From Cladochytrium replicatum (Eukaryota; Chytridiomycota; Chytridiomycetes; Cladochytriales; Cladochytriaceae), in the NCBI GenBank assembly GCA_025526935.1, contig JAHLKD010000107.1:1-64000 (forward strand): a stretch of 64,000 bases of DNA, in the 5' to 3' direction. Below the pieces are notes generated by a model. The model ran no database searches, was not told the origin of the DNA, and saw only the letters and a program-made list of their open reading frames with translations. The position numbers and the translations under genes were made by a program. Below, in pieces: positions 46,114 to 58,859 of the stretch. How positions within the stretch are numbered: the first letter of the stretch is position 1; each line of letters starts with the position of its first letter.

Positions 46114-48679
46114 TTAGGACACTGCTGTAACCGATGAAGGAAGATTTTCACGAGCCAGATCAACTTCATCTGTCAGGGTTTGCAGAGGTGCGACATCCTC
46201 GGTTTGTTCACCGGTCTGCGTTTGATCGCGAAGTTCTTCGTTCTGCGTTTGTTCAGAGGGCTCTCCCTGGTTCTGAGGCGGAACAAAGTAGTAGTACTGG
46301 TACACGAGGGTTCCATCTGGCTGTTGTACGGGAAGGGCGTAGAGCTGCTGCTCCTGGGGGTTTTGGTTCGGATCAGCCGAAGGGGTCACAACGGAGCCTT
46401 GGTGGTGATGCGCATTTGAATCCTGCATCTGCAGATGCTGTATGGTGTGCCCATCGACATTCTCGAGCACTGGTTCGAACGATGGCTCGGGCATGGGAGG
46501 CGGGTGTTGTTCCACTTCGACGCTCGTCGCAGCCCACAACTGCACGCTTCCATCTTTGCCCCTTCGCAAAGCGACGCGTGCACCGGGCTGCACCCTCGCG
46601 ACAAGTCTCATCTGCTGCTCACGCGGGAGCAGCGAGTTGCGATAGGTTTCTGGTCTTCTCGAAGCGCGTGGGGACGGAATACGAGATGCAGAAGGAGGCG
46701 GGACAGGGCGGTCGTCGTCGCGACGGAGGGCGATGAGCTCGAGGGATGCGGCGGCGCGGGTGAACTCGTGTGAGTTGGACACGGATTCCAAGGAGGCAAT
46801 TTCTTCATCAGTGCGGAGGATGGAGCGTGGGGTTGGGGAAGCGGGAAGTGGAGGGGCGACGACGGTGGAGGCGGCAGATGGTGAGCGGGAGAAGGAGAAG
46901 AGCTGAGTTGCGGAACTGAAGCGGCGGGAGTCGCGCGGAGCGGGATCTGCTGTGGGAGCGGAATAGGCGGATGTACGCCGGTTTGCGAACTGCGGAATGC
47001 GAGAAAGACGAGAGGTTGGACGAGGTGGCGATGGAGATGTTGAAGTCTGGCGAACGGCATCTTCTGCAGGAATAGGACTTCTTACAGACACTTCATCGGC
47101 AGATTCTTCGATGAGTGAATCGAGCACTGGGGTTACGACAGTCTCTGATGCTTCTAGAAAAGTGGGCCCAATATCGGGCACTTCCTCAACAGCCATGGAG
47201 ATGTTGGGCTTCACAAAGTCGGCTTGCTCAGTATCTTCTGTAACTTCGCGACTCGTACCGCTCTCCATAGTTATCCCCAACCCTGTCTGGCCGGGAACTT
47301 TGCTGGAAATTTCTTGACGTCCCTGTTCTTCCGATTCGATCGTGACCTTCTCAACAGTCTCATCCAACTTCTGCACAGGTATTCTCCTTGCGGATTCAAA
47401 CATCCACCTGTTCATTTCCTCTTCCGCTCTCGCAGATTCGACCTGCGTGCTCACACCTTCAACTACTCCAACTTCACGAGCACCTTCGGACGCGGTCACA
47501 AGTTTCTTCATGAGGCGCTCACGATAAAGCTTGATCATTCCCGCCCGTGCATCCAAGCTCCGTTGTCCATGCATCTCTAATCCCTTCGCATCGATCTCGC
47601 TTGTTGCCCCCCATTCTCCAAGCACCTCTTCCAGCAACGCGCGGTCCAGAAAGATACCCGATTCGGCAGCCAATGCTTCTAGAAGGGCTGGGTCAACGGT
47701 GCGTCGAGCGCGATGAGGAAGAATCATTTGTTTCACTGTGACGGAGGCTGGAACTTCACTTGGGAGCAAGTAGACAACATCTTTCTCAGGAAGTGGAGGT
47801 GGGGCAACTTCATCGATGGTGAGAGAGATTGGAGAGTCTGGTGGGGTTGGGACACGGGTGCTGGGAGATGAGGACTCGTCTTCGGTAGGTTTGAGCGTTT
47901 CGTTGGATCTGAGAGAATCGAATGAGGGGGTTCCAGGCACACTTCGGTTTACAGCCTACCAAAAAGCCAATTTGACCCTTATCTCGTTAGAACGTCAATA
48001 GGAATATTACCGGCTGGAGAGGAATGACATTTGAATCGACTGCGCCGTCGTTACGGATTCTTACACCTTTGCCTTCGTCTTCTTGTTGTTCCTCGGCCTC
48101 TCCGTTCGAGAAAAAGCGAGAAACAGCTACCGTTTTCCTCTTCGAACCATTAATAGACCGCTTGAGATCGTTCGAAACAGACTTGATAAGATTCGCAGCG
48201 CCGTTCTTTGGCGAGGACTTCGTGCTAGCTGAGTCGTTTTTCATTTGCGCAGGCGATGCCGGCGGTGTTTGTGGCGAAAAGGAAGAAAGCGAAGATGGCC
48301 GAGAATGTCGCGGATTTGGATCGTTTGGGATATAGAGAGTGTCGGATTGGGAGGGAAGGGTATCTCTTGATTTATGAGAACGGAAGCCGATCGCTCCCCG
48401 GAAGGTACGAGGCGATGGTCGAGGATCGTTTCCGGAGGAGAAGGTTTGAGTCGGTGTTGGCGGAGCAGATGGAAGTGGATCAGGGACTGGAGGAGATGAA
48501 TCAGAAACGGGATCCCATGAGGTAAACATGGTTTCTAAGTCCTTGAGCGACCAAGGGTCTTCCGCGTTTGTGGGCATCGACGGTGGAGGAGGTTGTTGAG
48601 GAGCGTGACCGCCATCTTGACTCTGCTTGAACACGGAGAAAGGACGGAACGAGGAGCGAGAACGAGAAGCGCTGGTCAT
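46114..48679 (-). CDS. large disordered Pro/Ser-rich protein, 836 aa
   Basis: Two exons (48011-48679 and 46114-47955) joined in phase 0, ATG at 48679. The first 220 residues are Ser/Pro-rich, with polybasic patches (NDLKRSINGSKRKT). Near residues 290-330 is a more ordered block (VKQMILPHRARRTVDPALLE.., LLEEVLGEWGATSEID) that may be the conserved core. Then come long acidic, Pro/Ser-rich stretches, an Arg-rich VARVQPGARVALRRGKDG block and a Gln/Tyr-rich end (YQYYYFVPPQNQ). No family recognised. Composition suggests a scaffold or cytoskeletal/signalling regulator. The length and uninterrupted frame make it a confident gene despite the unknown role. Confidence 0.75.
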
Positions 48680-48886
48680 TCCTAGGGAGCTAACCGGGAC
48701 AGTTGTCAGTTAGGGAATGATTGCAAACGATGTGAGAAAGTTTGTTTGAAATAACTCAAAGGACACACACTGCCAAAAGACTGCGCCGTGAGAGCCGATT
48801 GGTTGGGCGTGGACCAATCGAAAAATTTGTCTGTTGTGTTCAATAATTGGAGCGAGTAATAACGGTTCAATCGACGATCGCACCAC

Positions 48887-50401
48887 TCAAATGTATTCGC
48901 CTTCCGACGCTGCCTCGGTTTCCTTCTCCCGCATCAGCGCTGGGTCGTAAGGATCACCGCCCCATACTGAGGCAATCATGGCACCCGGTCCGGTTTCCGA
49001 TGTTATAATGCTGATCAATTGCCAGACCAGAGCATATGATTCTTTGAATAATGAAATGCATAAACATAAAACTTGCCAAAAAAGTAGAACAATTTACCTT
49101 TCCATAATCGCACTTTTCCATCGTCTCCGCTCGATGCTAGGATAGTTCCAGTGACATTCCACTCGACCCTCCAGACCTGTATTAATGCGTCAAAACGGTC
49201 TACATGTTCATCGAAACTAGAAATTAAGTACTTCAGCCTGATGATCAGCGAATTCTCCGACCATGTCCACTTTGAATCGCTTCTTCTTCTGAGATCCACC
49301 ACCGAGCGCACTGTTAAGTATGGCAGCACCGATTCCCCCTTTACTCTTGTTGCTCTCTGTGTCCTCGGATAATTTGAAAAGGCGAACATGACCGTCCTTC
49401 GACGATGTTGCAATCATCTGGTAACTTCTGAAACAGAAGATTGACACAGAGTTAATGAATTTAAAACTCGTTAGCTGACCTGCCCATGTATGGTGCCCAT
49501 GCAACATCCGTTACAACGCCTTGGTGGCCTGTAAGTTCATGAATCGGGCTCCACTTGGAATTCCCGTCGAGTCGGAACACGCGCGCTGTGTTTTTGAGCC
49601 CGCATCCAACAACCAGCATTTGCGGTTGGAAGCGCGATTTGCTCCAAGATAGACAATGGTGACTGTCTGGCTCTCCCTCTCCATCATAAAGATCAAACTC
49701 TTCCTGGTTTAGTAGAAAACATCACGGAAAGGTCAGAGAAGTAACGAGTGTAACATACGGTTATAGTCCAATTTGTCAAGTCCACAATATCGATTGCTTC
49801 GTAAATTCGTACTTTACCATTAGCACCCACCGAAGCCTTCAACAAAGGGCCATTCTCATTCACGTAATTCAAAAATCGACGTTGAGCATACAAACTTGAG
49901 ACCAAGATGATTTGGTGCGAATTCGATTTCGTGCACCGCCCCATCCACTTTTTCGCCCAATACAGCCCGCAGAGCCCATCTCTTCCCGCTTCCAATCGCC
50001 TCTAGAAGGTCATCAGAGTTTACGACAAAAAATGCGAAGATCGGTTCGGCGCACCATGATCAACCTCTTCCCAGATTTTTACAGTTCGGTCAAACGAGCA
50101 GCTCGCAATCACCTGTCCAAACTCGGGATGGCTCCAGGTAGCTTTTAAGATGGAGCTGTCGTGGGCTTTCCACCCGTCGTTGATGACCCAGTTATTCGAA
50201 CTCTCATCTGTGTCCCAGACTTTGAGTTTGTGATCGGAGGAGCACGACTGACAAAAGAATCAATTCAGGCCGAGGTAAAACACGATTTCCTGATTATTTG
50301 TGTACCACCAATCTTTTTCCATAGAAATCGTAAGCGACGTCGTGGATAAGGTCGTCGTGCAGCGTGTCGAGCCGCGAGAGTTCCCCAGAGGTGGTTGACA
50401 T
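48887..50401 (-). CDS. SEH1: nucleoporin Seh1 (WD40 propeller)
   Basis: The ATG at 50401 opens with [21 protein letters not shown], the usual Seh1 start. WD repeats follow across about eight exons: [40 protein letters not shown], then [15 protein letters not shown] and KVRIYEA. The last blocks are [37 protein letters not shown] and KVRLWK, then [10 protein letters not shown] and a short acidic tail to 48887. Seh1 is a member of the Nup84/Nup107-160 nuclear pore scaffold and of the SEA/GATOR2 complex controlling TORC1. An extra loop ([17 protein letters not shown]) sits in a blade connection. The frame is clean. Confidence 0.93.
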
Positions 50402-51228
50402 TTCGACTGGTGTGGCGCTGTTTAATGTCAACAAGTTTTTCCCACGACCCAACCAGAGACAATTTCGGCGACTACCCCATGAGTCTGCTCAAAAAGCAGC
50501 GTCCGATCCACGTTTGAGCAGCAATCCCGTTCTCAGAAAGCGCACCATCGACAATAGAACCAACCAAGCCGAACAGGTAAGTGATGATCTAATTTGTAGT
50601 CTTCTGTTTCAGCTCTGCTGCCCAATAATCATTTGACAGAATTGCGGGTAGTGGCGACAGCGAGGGAGAACGTGCAGAATAATAATTCAGCAGTCTGGGA
50701 GTGTCTCAAGGGTGGTTTCTTGGTGTTGAGAACGAGATTTTGGTAAAAATCAGCAACAATGGTTGATTTCACTTACTAAGCCATCCTCCATCAGGGAGTC
50801 AACGTGTCAATAACGGGCGGTGAACGAACGTTTAGTCAAACATGTGTGTCTGGAATTCAAAAGTTTGGGGTGGTGTCAAAGGGATCTACCAGGAGGGGTT
50901 GGCAGAGCATGGATGACACCGCAGTCAGTATGCCCTGCCAATCGCATGTGACTTCACAAGACCCAACGCCAGCAGATCCGGACACGTATGCAAATACGTG
51001 CAGAATCCCGGCCAGCTCCGCTTAGAGCCAGGCATCTACCAAGCGTAGCCCACTAAACCGGCCAACACACATTATTTATTCATGATACATTTCCCGTTGG
51101 AAGGTGAATTTGGCGCGTGTTAAAACCAACCACTGAGCCAAAATACCAAGTTATTCTAGCCACAGCGTCAGTTGCCTCACTATCCAACCGCACATCTCCA
51201 AGTTACTCGACCCAAGTCATTTCTTCAG
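50402..51228. other. divergent intergenic region
   Basis: Between the Seh1 start and the AATF-like start. No further gene seen. Confidence 0.35.
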
Positions 51229-52845
51229 ATGTTAGGGAGAAAGGAAACAGTCGGAGAACAGTTGGCGGATCTTGCCAACGCGGCACCATCAACGTCGTTT
51301 CTGAAGAATTTTGAAGCACCTCCCAGGCTTGCAGAAGAAGACTCTTTAGATGGCGAGGAGGAGGACGCCCCAGCACGTGAGCATTATGTCGATGTCTGGT
51401 AAGTGCGATGACCATTAAAGCTGTTTCTGGTCGTATGTTAATATTCTTGCAGGCAGAGCCAGTTGCGGGAAATAATGCAGATCGAGCCATTAGAGTAGAC
51501 GAGGAGAAGTATCGTGGCCGAAGAGTTTCAAGAGTGGCTCTTCAAGACGGAGATGAGGCGAACGGCGTTGAGATCAATGATGATGGGTCAGGTGAAGAAG
51601 ATGAAGATATTTCACATTTGGAGAAGAAGAGGACAATGATGCGGAAGACCTGGATGGTCGGACAACGAAGACGACGGTGTGATGGGTTCAGCATCCGAGG
51701 ATGAAGACGATCAGAAAGACTCTGGCTCTGATGACGAGGATGAGGACATTTCAGACAATTTAGAGCAAGATGGAGACGTTCAGGATCAGCTTGAACAACA
51801 GGGGAAACAAGACCAGATTCTTCTCAAGCAGGCGCACACCACTTCCCTCACAGATGCGGAGAATGGGCCTCACGTTCGTGCTCAAATGCTAAATTTTGAC
51901 TTCTTCGCTTCAGTTTCGCTTCGGGCTTGTCTCGACTGCCATAGACTCTCTGGGAATCGCTAGTAGAAACTCGAATTTGTCTCCAACAACCCCTACAAGT
52001 TGCCAACCAGCTTCCACAAGCAGACACCTTCCAGGTGTACTCCTCAAAGGCAAGCTCCCGCGCTTGCATACTTGCATAACGCTCTTCAATCACTTCTTTT
52101 GCGCTTTTGTACTTGCATAACGCTCTTCAATCACTTCTTTCGAGTCTCACAGACCTTTGGAAAAAGCTGCACCATGCAATCCTTGTGCAAAACCGCAAGC
52201 GGTCTCGAGAAGATGTCGATGAAATATGGACGCAGCTCGACGATTTGGGTGTCAGGTATGAATCCTTTCGCTGGTCCACGATCGACAAATGGAGTATAAA
52301 AGGTGGTCAGGGAGCTAGTGTAGGAGCAGGAGACAAAAAGTTCAAAGCTGTGGAGGTGGAAGTGTCCGAGCAGATTCGAAGGGTTCTGAGCAATCATGAT
52401 CGGATTCTGAAGCGAACGCGGCTTTGAAGAGGAGTATAAGGTCATCAGAAATGTGGGCAACTGAGAAGTTTATCCGAAGATGTTTATGTTAACGGAATCC
52501 AATCTTATAGAAGGACGAAGGTGTGGATCAAGTTGTCGTCGGCGGGTCTGTGGACACACGGCTTGCGCATTATGACAATGAAATCTTTGACGATACCGAC
52601 TTTTATGAACAACTCTTAAAAGAGTATATTGATAGTCGAATAACTGACACCGGTACGTGCAAAAATCCGGGATTTGTGGCAGAAGGTCTCATTCTCCACT
52701 TTCAGATGATCCTCTTGTGATCTCGATGAAATAGGCACAGCTCCGGCAAACACAGAAGCGGCGGAAGAAGCACGGAGTGGAAGTCGACATGAAGGCGTCG
52801 AAAGGGAGAAAGGTTCGGTATGATGCACTCTTATTTAGTGCATGA
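51229..52845 (+). pseudogene. AATF/Bfr2-like ribosome-biogenesis gene with multiple lesions
   Basis: AATF/Bfr2 acts in small-subunit processome assembly in the nucleolus. Recognisable blocks, in order: LGRKETVGEQLADLANAAPS, AREHYVDV, VDEEKYRGRRVSR, an acidic Asp/Glu tract, LWESLVETRICLQQPLQVAN, LWKKLHH, REDVDEIWTQLDDL, STIDKWSIK, KKFKAVEVEVSEQI, FDDTDFYEQLLKEYIDSR, RQTQKRRKKHGVEVDMKASK and GRKVRY. The frame is broken near 51490, 51640 and 51665. A splice donor at 51891 reads CTAAAT where GTAAAT is expected. A 41-bp tandem duplication (52070-52140) adds a TAA. Another shift falls at about 52420. It ends at TGA 52845. Either a pseudogene, with an intact copy elsewhere since the gene is essential in yeast, or a badly assembled stretch. 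Confidence 0.82.
52070..52140 (+). repeat. 41-bp tandem duplication in the AATF-like gene
   Basis: ACTTGCATAACGCTCTTCAA and the following bases to CTTCTTT occur at 52070-52099 and again at 52111-52140. The 41-bp shift is not a multiple of three and brings an in-frame TAA. Confidence 0.9.
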
Positions 52846-55800
52846 TCAACCCCAGTCTATGGCTCCCCATCCTTCAGACCATTTTGCAGAGGATATTGAT
52901 AAAAGTTCATCAACATCTTCACCTCTTGAAAGTGAGAGGGAAACCCAGAACAACTCCCGCAATCGTAAACGACACAAGTTGAATACTTCACGCAGATCAT
53001 TATCAAGCTCAGCACAAGCAGTTGAGGGTGAGGGGGAGGCTGATAACCAGGGTTCTTTTACTGCAGCAGAACCAACTTCTGAACTATGGCATGGCCCAAG
53101 ATGCTGCCAGAGTCGGGGGACTGACACAAGATTTTCATCAAGTATCCACAGCTACTATAAACGAGAGAAGCAAATGGAGGGCGTGTTGAGTGAGTACGAC
53201 GTTTGCATCAAATGCCAACAAATGAAGAAGATGGTGCGCTACAAGGTTATCAGTAGTTCGACAACAAATCAGAGGGTAAGTCTTGCAACTTTAAATGCAG
53301 CCTCTTGCTCTCTTTTTTTTAACCAATGCTTTGAAGGGACATCTTCGCGCTAGGCATTCCATTGACCTTGATGAAATTGATAAGGGCTGAAAAAGTCCAA
53401 AATGACTGTGGCGTAAATGCTTCAAGTGCAGAGTGGGAAGCACCGCGTAAGTCTGGAATTGAATGAGTTTACCTCATTACTCACAATCCAGGGGTCATTC
53501 AAGCAAAAAGTAGCAAACAGATTGCTCATTGAGGCAATTGTCTGCGATGGCTTCACTTTTAATCTGTCATCCCGGCTCCACTTCCGTCGGTTTATGTCAT
53601 GCATCCTTCTGCATGTCTATAGTGGGAGGATAAACGAGATTCTCCTCTGGGTATAGTTTATACAAGGCAAACTCGGCGAGAGTTTGGTATAGCTCGAGAA
53701 GGTTCCCATCACCCTGAAATCTACATCGACTGGAAGCTGCAGATGATTTCAGCATCAACCCTACATGCCTTCAACCAACTCATACCTCTTTGCGCCAACT
53801 GGTAGGGCACCATCCAATTGATCTCTTGGCCATGAATAATCACTTGATAGTAGATTCCCTTGATTGACAAGAATGTTTTGCGACTTGTGCCCAGAGTTTG
53901 TTTGTTCATCACTCACCTCAGACGACCAAACGGCTCCTCATGAAGATCTGCTCTGCTGAACTTAGGCAAGTCAAAAGGAAAATTGCAGGTGAGCACAATT
54001 CAGTTTTGACAAATATCCATGAATTAATGTCATTGATTATGCTCAATAATTCTTCCCGGGATGTCATTTACAACAGACATGTGGACGAGCAAGTCAGGGA
54101 AACCTTTCATTGGAGTCACCGGCCACTGGATTGATTCAGATTGGAAACTTTGTGCTTGTGTTCTTGATTTCAAGGAGGCTCCTGGACGCCATACAGGCAA
54201 AGCAATTCGGGATGTTTTTGCGTCCATTATCGATGAATATAATCTTTTTGAAAAGGTAAGATTTCCTTGACAGCTCAACTTTCGATCATGATATCCTTAC
54301 AGTTTGTTTATTAGATCGGCTGGATCACAGCAGATAATCCTTCGAACAACGAAACATTTACGGAAGCTTTACAAGAGACAGGCCGCTCACGAAATGTTGA
54401 GCTGCCTGCAAGCCGCGTATTTGTCCGATGCTTTGCACATATCGTTAGTTTGGTGTCCAAAGCAATGCCTCACAGTTATCAAGGACGGAGTAGATGTTGT
54501 AAGTACAGAAAGGTGTAAAAATTGCATATTTGACTGATTCGATTTATTGCTCAAATAGCTTCGACACATCATTGTCAAGATTCGATTATCTCCGCAGAAG
54601 CAAGAAAAATTGAAATCGTTGCATGAGCTAACCATGATGGACACTCCACAGCAGTCCCGTCAAAAGTACAACAAACTGCAGCTGGATAATGAAACTTGCT
54701 GGAACTTAACTTACACAATGATGGTGACGGCATTGAGGGTCTGCAAGGTAATTCTATGCAGTGAAGATTGGGCATCGGGAAGAATCAATTATCTGACACC
54801 AGTACTTAAAAAGGCAATTGAATTACTGGTAAATGCTGATAGAAAACTTCAAGATGAAGTGCCTTCCAGGGACCAGCATTGATGATCTATTCTGGAAGGA
54901 CATGGCCGATATTGCAGATTTTCTCGAAGTATTTGACCTACTCACCAAACATGTCCAGAGCGAAACTCAAGTTACGTACAACGAGCTCGTTCCCCTGTTC
55001 AACATCATGTTCAACAAAGTTGAGGAAGGACAATCAAGCCCGATTGAAGTTGTAAAAAACGCAGCACACTGCATGATAAGGTTATGAGCTCATTTGAATT
55101 CAATGTGATACTTTGTGCTTTTAGCATGCTGGGCAACGATCCATGACTACTATAATGCTACAAATGACGAGGTGACAGTCACAGCACTGATGCTGGATCT
55201 ACGTCATAAGCGAGTTTATTTCAAGCAAAACAAGTGGGGTTCACGTATAGCCAAAGAGATGGAAAAGCAGTATGTATTCATGGTTTCACAATCCAAATTT
55301 ACCCTGACATGATTGGGCATTGCTAGCTTGAAAACAACAGTTAAGCAGTATGCAGATGAAAACCCAGACTGATTCCACAGCTTCTGTGAATGGGTTTGAT
55401 GCACTCATTTGAGGTGGATCAAGAGGAAAAGCAGCACACAAGGTAACATATATCATCATAGAAAATCCACTTGATGTTTATTGTTTATTTAAATTTGATG
55501 AGGTGCGTACTTGGGAGGACGAACAGCAGTTCCTGTCAAGTCCAACTGCCGATGAGAAAATGAACCCTCTCGAGTGGTGGAAGATGTACTACGCCCTTGA
55601 CTACCCGTTGGTCTCACTTGTGCCCACGGCCATTTTGCGATCTGTCTTTCTAGTGCTGCATCAGAACGTCTCTTCTCAGCAGGCGGTCTTACTTTGCAAA
55701 AGAACCGCCATAACATGTCCGGACGAACTTTAGGAGCAAACATGGGTCTGACAAATTGGTGGGCAGTTGGTGGACTTATGGAGCACTTGAACAAGTTAAG

Positions 55801-55910
55801 ATGGTCTGTGCAGGTTGCAGATGAGGGTTCTGTGAATGAGGTCGATTTGGTGGAAATGTTTGGTATCGAATCTGAGGAAGTACGTTTTGGGACGGAGCTA
55901 AGAACCTGAG
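52820..55910 (+). pseudogene. hAT-family transposon 2, decayed transposase
   Basis: The first part (52820-53353) is Ser/Arg-rich and leads into a BED finger (CIKCQQMKKM.., after a gap HLRARH). Further on are hAT blocks: TDMWTSKSGKPFIGVTGHW (54061), GWITADNPSNNE (about 54315), RCFAHIVSLVSKAM (about 54430), LQLDNETCWNLTY, ATIHDYYNATNDE, LMLDLRHKR. The C-terminal dimerisation domain follows (MNPLEWWKMYYALDYPLVSL at 55560, then LTLQKNRHNMSGRTLGA). Many stops and shifts separate the pieces. It differs from hAT copy 1 at 33-34 kb and lies immediately after the AATF-like gene. Confidence 0.87.
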
Positions 55911-56330
55911 GGGAAAATGATCTTCATACATTGAGAGGAAAAATGATATTGACCCACTCATTAAGATCTGTAGGTTGAAATTATTGAGATTTAATAAAGA
56001 GAGCTTTTTTGGTTTCCAATTGCGAACATTCTGAAATTTGGAAAGCAGAGTCTTGTTTGCATACCCATATCCATCAAGTAAATTTGGCTGAATGTGAGCT
56101 ACTCTAAGACCACCGTCCAGTTTTGCACCATAGTGAGGAACAGAACTTCAACCACAGAGATGGTCAGAACTTGTAGCATTTGTGATGAACAGAACTTGCA
56201 GCATGTTTGACAGCTGAACTGGAGACTTACCATATTTGGAGTGTTTGATGTCAAACATTACAAATATCACTGGATACCAGATCGGAGCATTTTTCTAATG
56301 ACGAACAGGACCTAGACCATAGTGACAAAC
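55911..56330. repeat. degenerate short repeats after the hAT remnant
   Basis: Between 56130 and 56350 a motif like GACGAACAGAACTT.CACCATAGT recurs four to five times at irregular spacing of 20-40 bp. No coding potential. It occupies the place where the C-terminal part of the NACHT gene would lie. Confidence 0.5.
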
Positions 56331-56337
56331 AGAACTT

Positions 56338-58745
56338 TTACCATAGTGACAAGCCAATAGTGAGTTTGACTGCTGAAAATGTTGCATCGAGAATATCTTT
56401 GTACTTGTTCCATAGCTCTGTTTGTGTCTGACAGAATGCTGACCCTGTGCAGTAAAGCTGAAGAGGACACTTTGAGATTGGAAAGACATTGTACTCCAGA
56501 ACTCTTGCGAGATCTGCTGCAATATTTTCAATAAACTTTGCTGCTGCTGTGCTTGGGATATTATTAGGCACTCTATCTGCTTCTGTTACAGAAACGACAC
56601 TGAGATTGTCCAGCAGCTCTTTTGCCATTGACATTTTGGAAGAAATTTGTCAAGTTGCCCAATTGCGGTCTGAATAGCCTGATTGATGATCATAACCTCT
56701 GCCCAAGACAGAAGATGTTTCTTGCAAAATGTGTATATCTCAATTAATCCATCTGATGAAATGTCAGGAACACACAGAAAATGCTCAATCCAATGGCGAC
56801 AGCAGTACAGGAGAGTTCCAGGAATCTTTTCCAGTGCAGAAGGAGGTATTTCCTCATAGATTGTTGTGGGACTCAAGTCACCAATATTTGGAAAAAGTCC
56901 TGCCTTCATGACATCCAAGCATCTCTCAAAAACTACTGTCTCATATATTGATAGATCAATTGAAAACCTAAAATCACTGCAACGGCCAGGATTGGATAAT
57001 AAGTCACTGACTGTCTTGTGCATAAACTTAATTGCTCCACTTGACATAATCTGAATCAAAACCTATAATGCAGCAGCTCAGCTACAACAAGTGTCTCTTC
57101 CATATTGAGCAGCTCTGGCAGAATACTCAGAGGAACAGGTACTCTGACCACACAGAGCATTCCAAACACCCTTCTGAAATTCTGGGGGGACCCACCAGTA
57201 CTCTGGAGAGCATTTTCCAAGAGTTGGTGATACATAGAGTCAACTCCACAACCCTGTGCTGATATGATAAACATAGCTTCAGTTTCACTTTTGGGTGATT
57301 TGGAGCTGATAAGTTCGCAGGCAAGTCGCATCCACACAAAAACTCCATCTGCTGCAGCACTGAGCTTGTCTACTGCTTCATCTAGCAGCTTTTTGTTGGT
57401 CCCAAGAGTCATTTTCAGGCGCTCCTGATGTCCTTAAAGTTGTCTTCATCTGTCGGCCGGATCTCAGTGCAGTGGATATTGTGGAGCATTGAGAAGACAT
57501 CAGGTTCTTGCCAGTAACTAGCAGCTTCACATTCTTAGGGGTCTTGCTAGCAGAGTTTGCAAGTGCAGATAAAAATCGGTTCCTGCTTTTACCACCAGCT
57601 TCACCACATTCATCAAGAGCATCTAAAATGATCACAATTGTTTGAGTCGCTCGTTGATTATAAATCTTCCTTAGGGGCTGAGGAACGAGTTTGTCAAACT
57701 TTGTATTCATATCTAAATCCAGTAATGATGGTTTAGAGTTAATGTCTTCCTTGCAAAGCTCTGACATGTATGCTTGAATGTGAAAATCAAACATTCCCAG
57801 CTGATATGCAATTGATTGGACCACATTATGGGGATCATTCTTAAGACTGTCATTGAATTTGCAATAAAATTGAGCTCCAAAAAATGCAGAGGCAGGTGGG
57901 TCACTGCCCATAGCTTCCTGGGCCCGCTTGGGGAGTGTGCGACTCATGTAGGCACCAAATAACTATGCCATGATTGATTTTCCAACACCAGCACCACCAC
58001 GAAGCCACATGACTTGGCCAGCATTTGGATCCGCAATCCAGTTGTCAATCATGCTGAGTAACCAAAGGCGAGTCTCAGTCACATACAAATCAGCATAAGC
58101 GTTCAAGTCTGACTCAAAATGAACTGGCTTTAGCCATTCTCTCAAAATATCTGGTTTGACTAGTTGTCTGGGCAAATGCGGCTGGAATTGAAATTGATAA
58201 AGCAGAGCGACCTGACCCTTTCAAATCCGAAATCTTTCTGTTGATCTCGAGCTTTAGTTTTGCAAGTTCCTCATTCCATCCAGGTTGATTCAGCTCGACA
58301 TCCGAGAAATCAGCAAATACCAAGCCAGCTGTCATAAAGCCAACTTCGCTAAGAATTTCAAAAGTTTCTTTGACCTTAGCCGTTGGCGATGTTTTCCAAA
58401 GCAAGTTTGGAACCATCGGCTTTTGAAGCGTGTGGGCATATTTTATCTCTGCCAGGCAGTTGTATGATTCCTTTGGTTAATACAAAGTGGTTAATATAAG
58501 GGCACTTCAAGGGTCCTATTAGACAAAAACTCATACCAGATACTTTAAGAAAACCCAACACTCACCTCCTTCCGCAAATGTGCAATGGACTTGTCCTCGT
58601 AGATTGTCACGATGACCTCGTTCCCTGCATGATTGACGCTCACGTTGCAGAATTCGTTGTGCTGCGACTGAGTTGTTCCATTGCAATTGTCTTTTGTGGC
58701 TGTCGGTTGGCACTTTGGTGTGTGGCGTGGACGTGAACCTGACAT
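56338..58745 (-). pseudogene. NACHT (NLR-like STAND NTPase) gene, broken and C-terminally truncated
   Basis: The N-terminal part (58745 down, MSGSRPRHTP.., NEVIVTIYEDKSIAHLRKE) is joined by a probable intron to HTLQKPMVPNLLWKT and VKETFEILSEVGFMTAG, a region of unknown fold. The NTPase follows: DPNAGQVMWLRGGAGVGKSI with the Walker A Lys-Ser. Then TAG at 57963-57965 immediately precedes LFGAYMSRTLPKRA, FFGAQFYCKFN, VVQSIAYQLG and the Walker B-like VIILDALDECGE. Later blocks (MHKTVSDLLSNPGRCSDFR, YCCRHWIEHFL) match fungal NACHT-WD proteins. The last recognisable piece (PLQLYCTGSAF) is the stretch that usually precedes WD repeats; the repeats are missing. Frame changes also occur near 58140 and 57400. 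NLR-like proteins in fungi act in non-self recognition and programmed cell death. Confidence 0.83.
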
Positions 58746-58859
58746 GTCTTTTCAATATTTCAATAAAAATGGTTAACCCTCGGGACTAATTCATCAGAAC
58801 TATCCGTTTGGATCAACCGAAGTCGTTTGTTTTGGATCTTATACCGCTTTGACAGGGAA

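Noticed and set aside
46134-47317. Plus-strand frames opposite the disordered protein
   Set aside because: Antisense shadows of the 1.8 kb minus-strand exon; no motifs.
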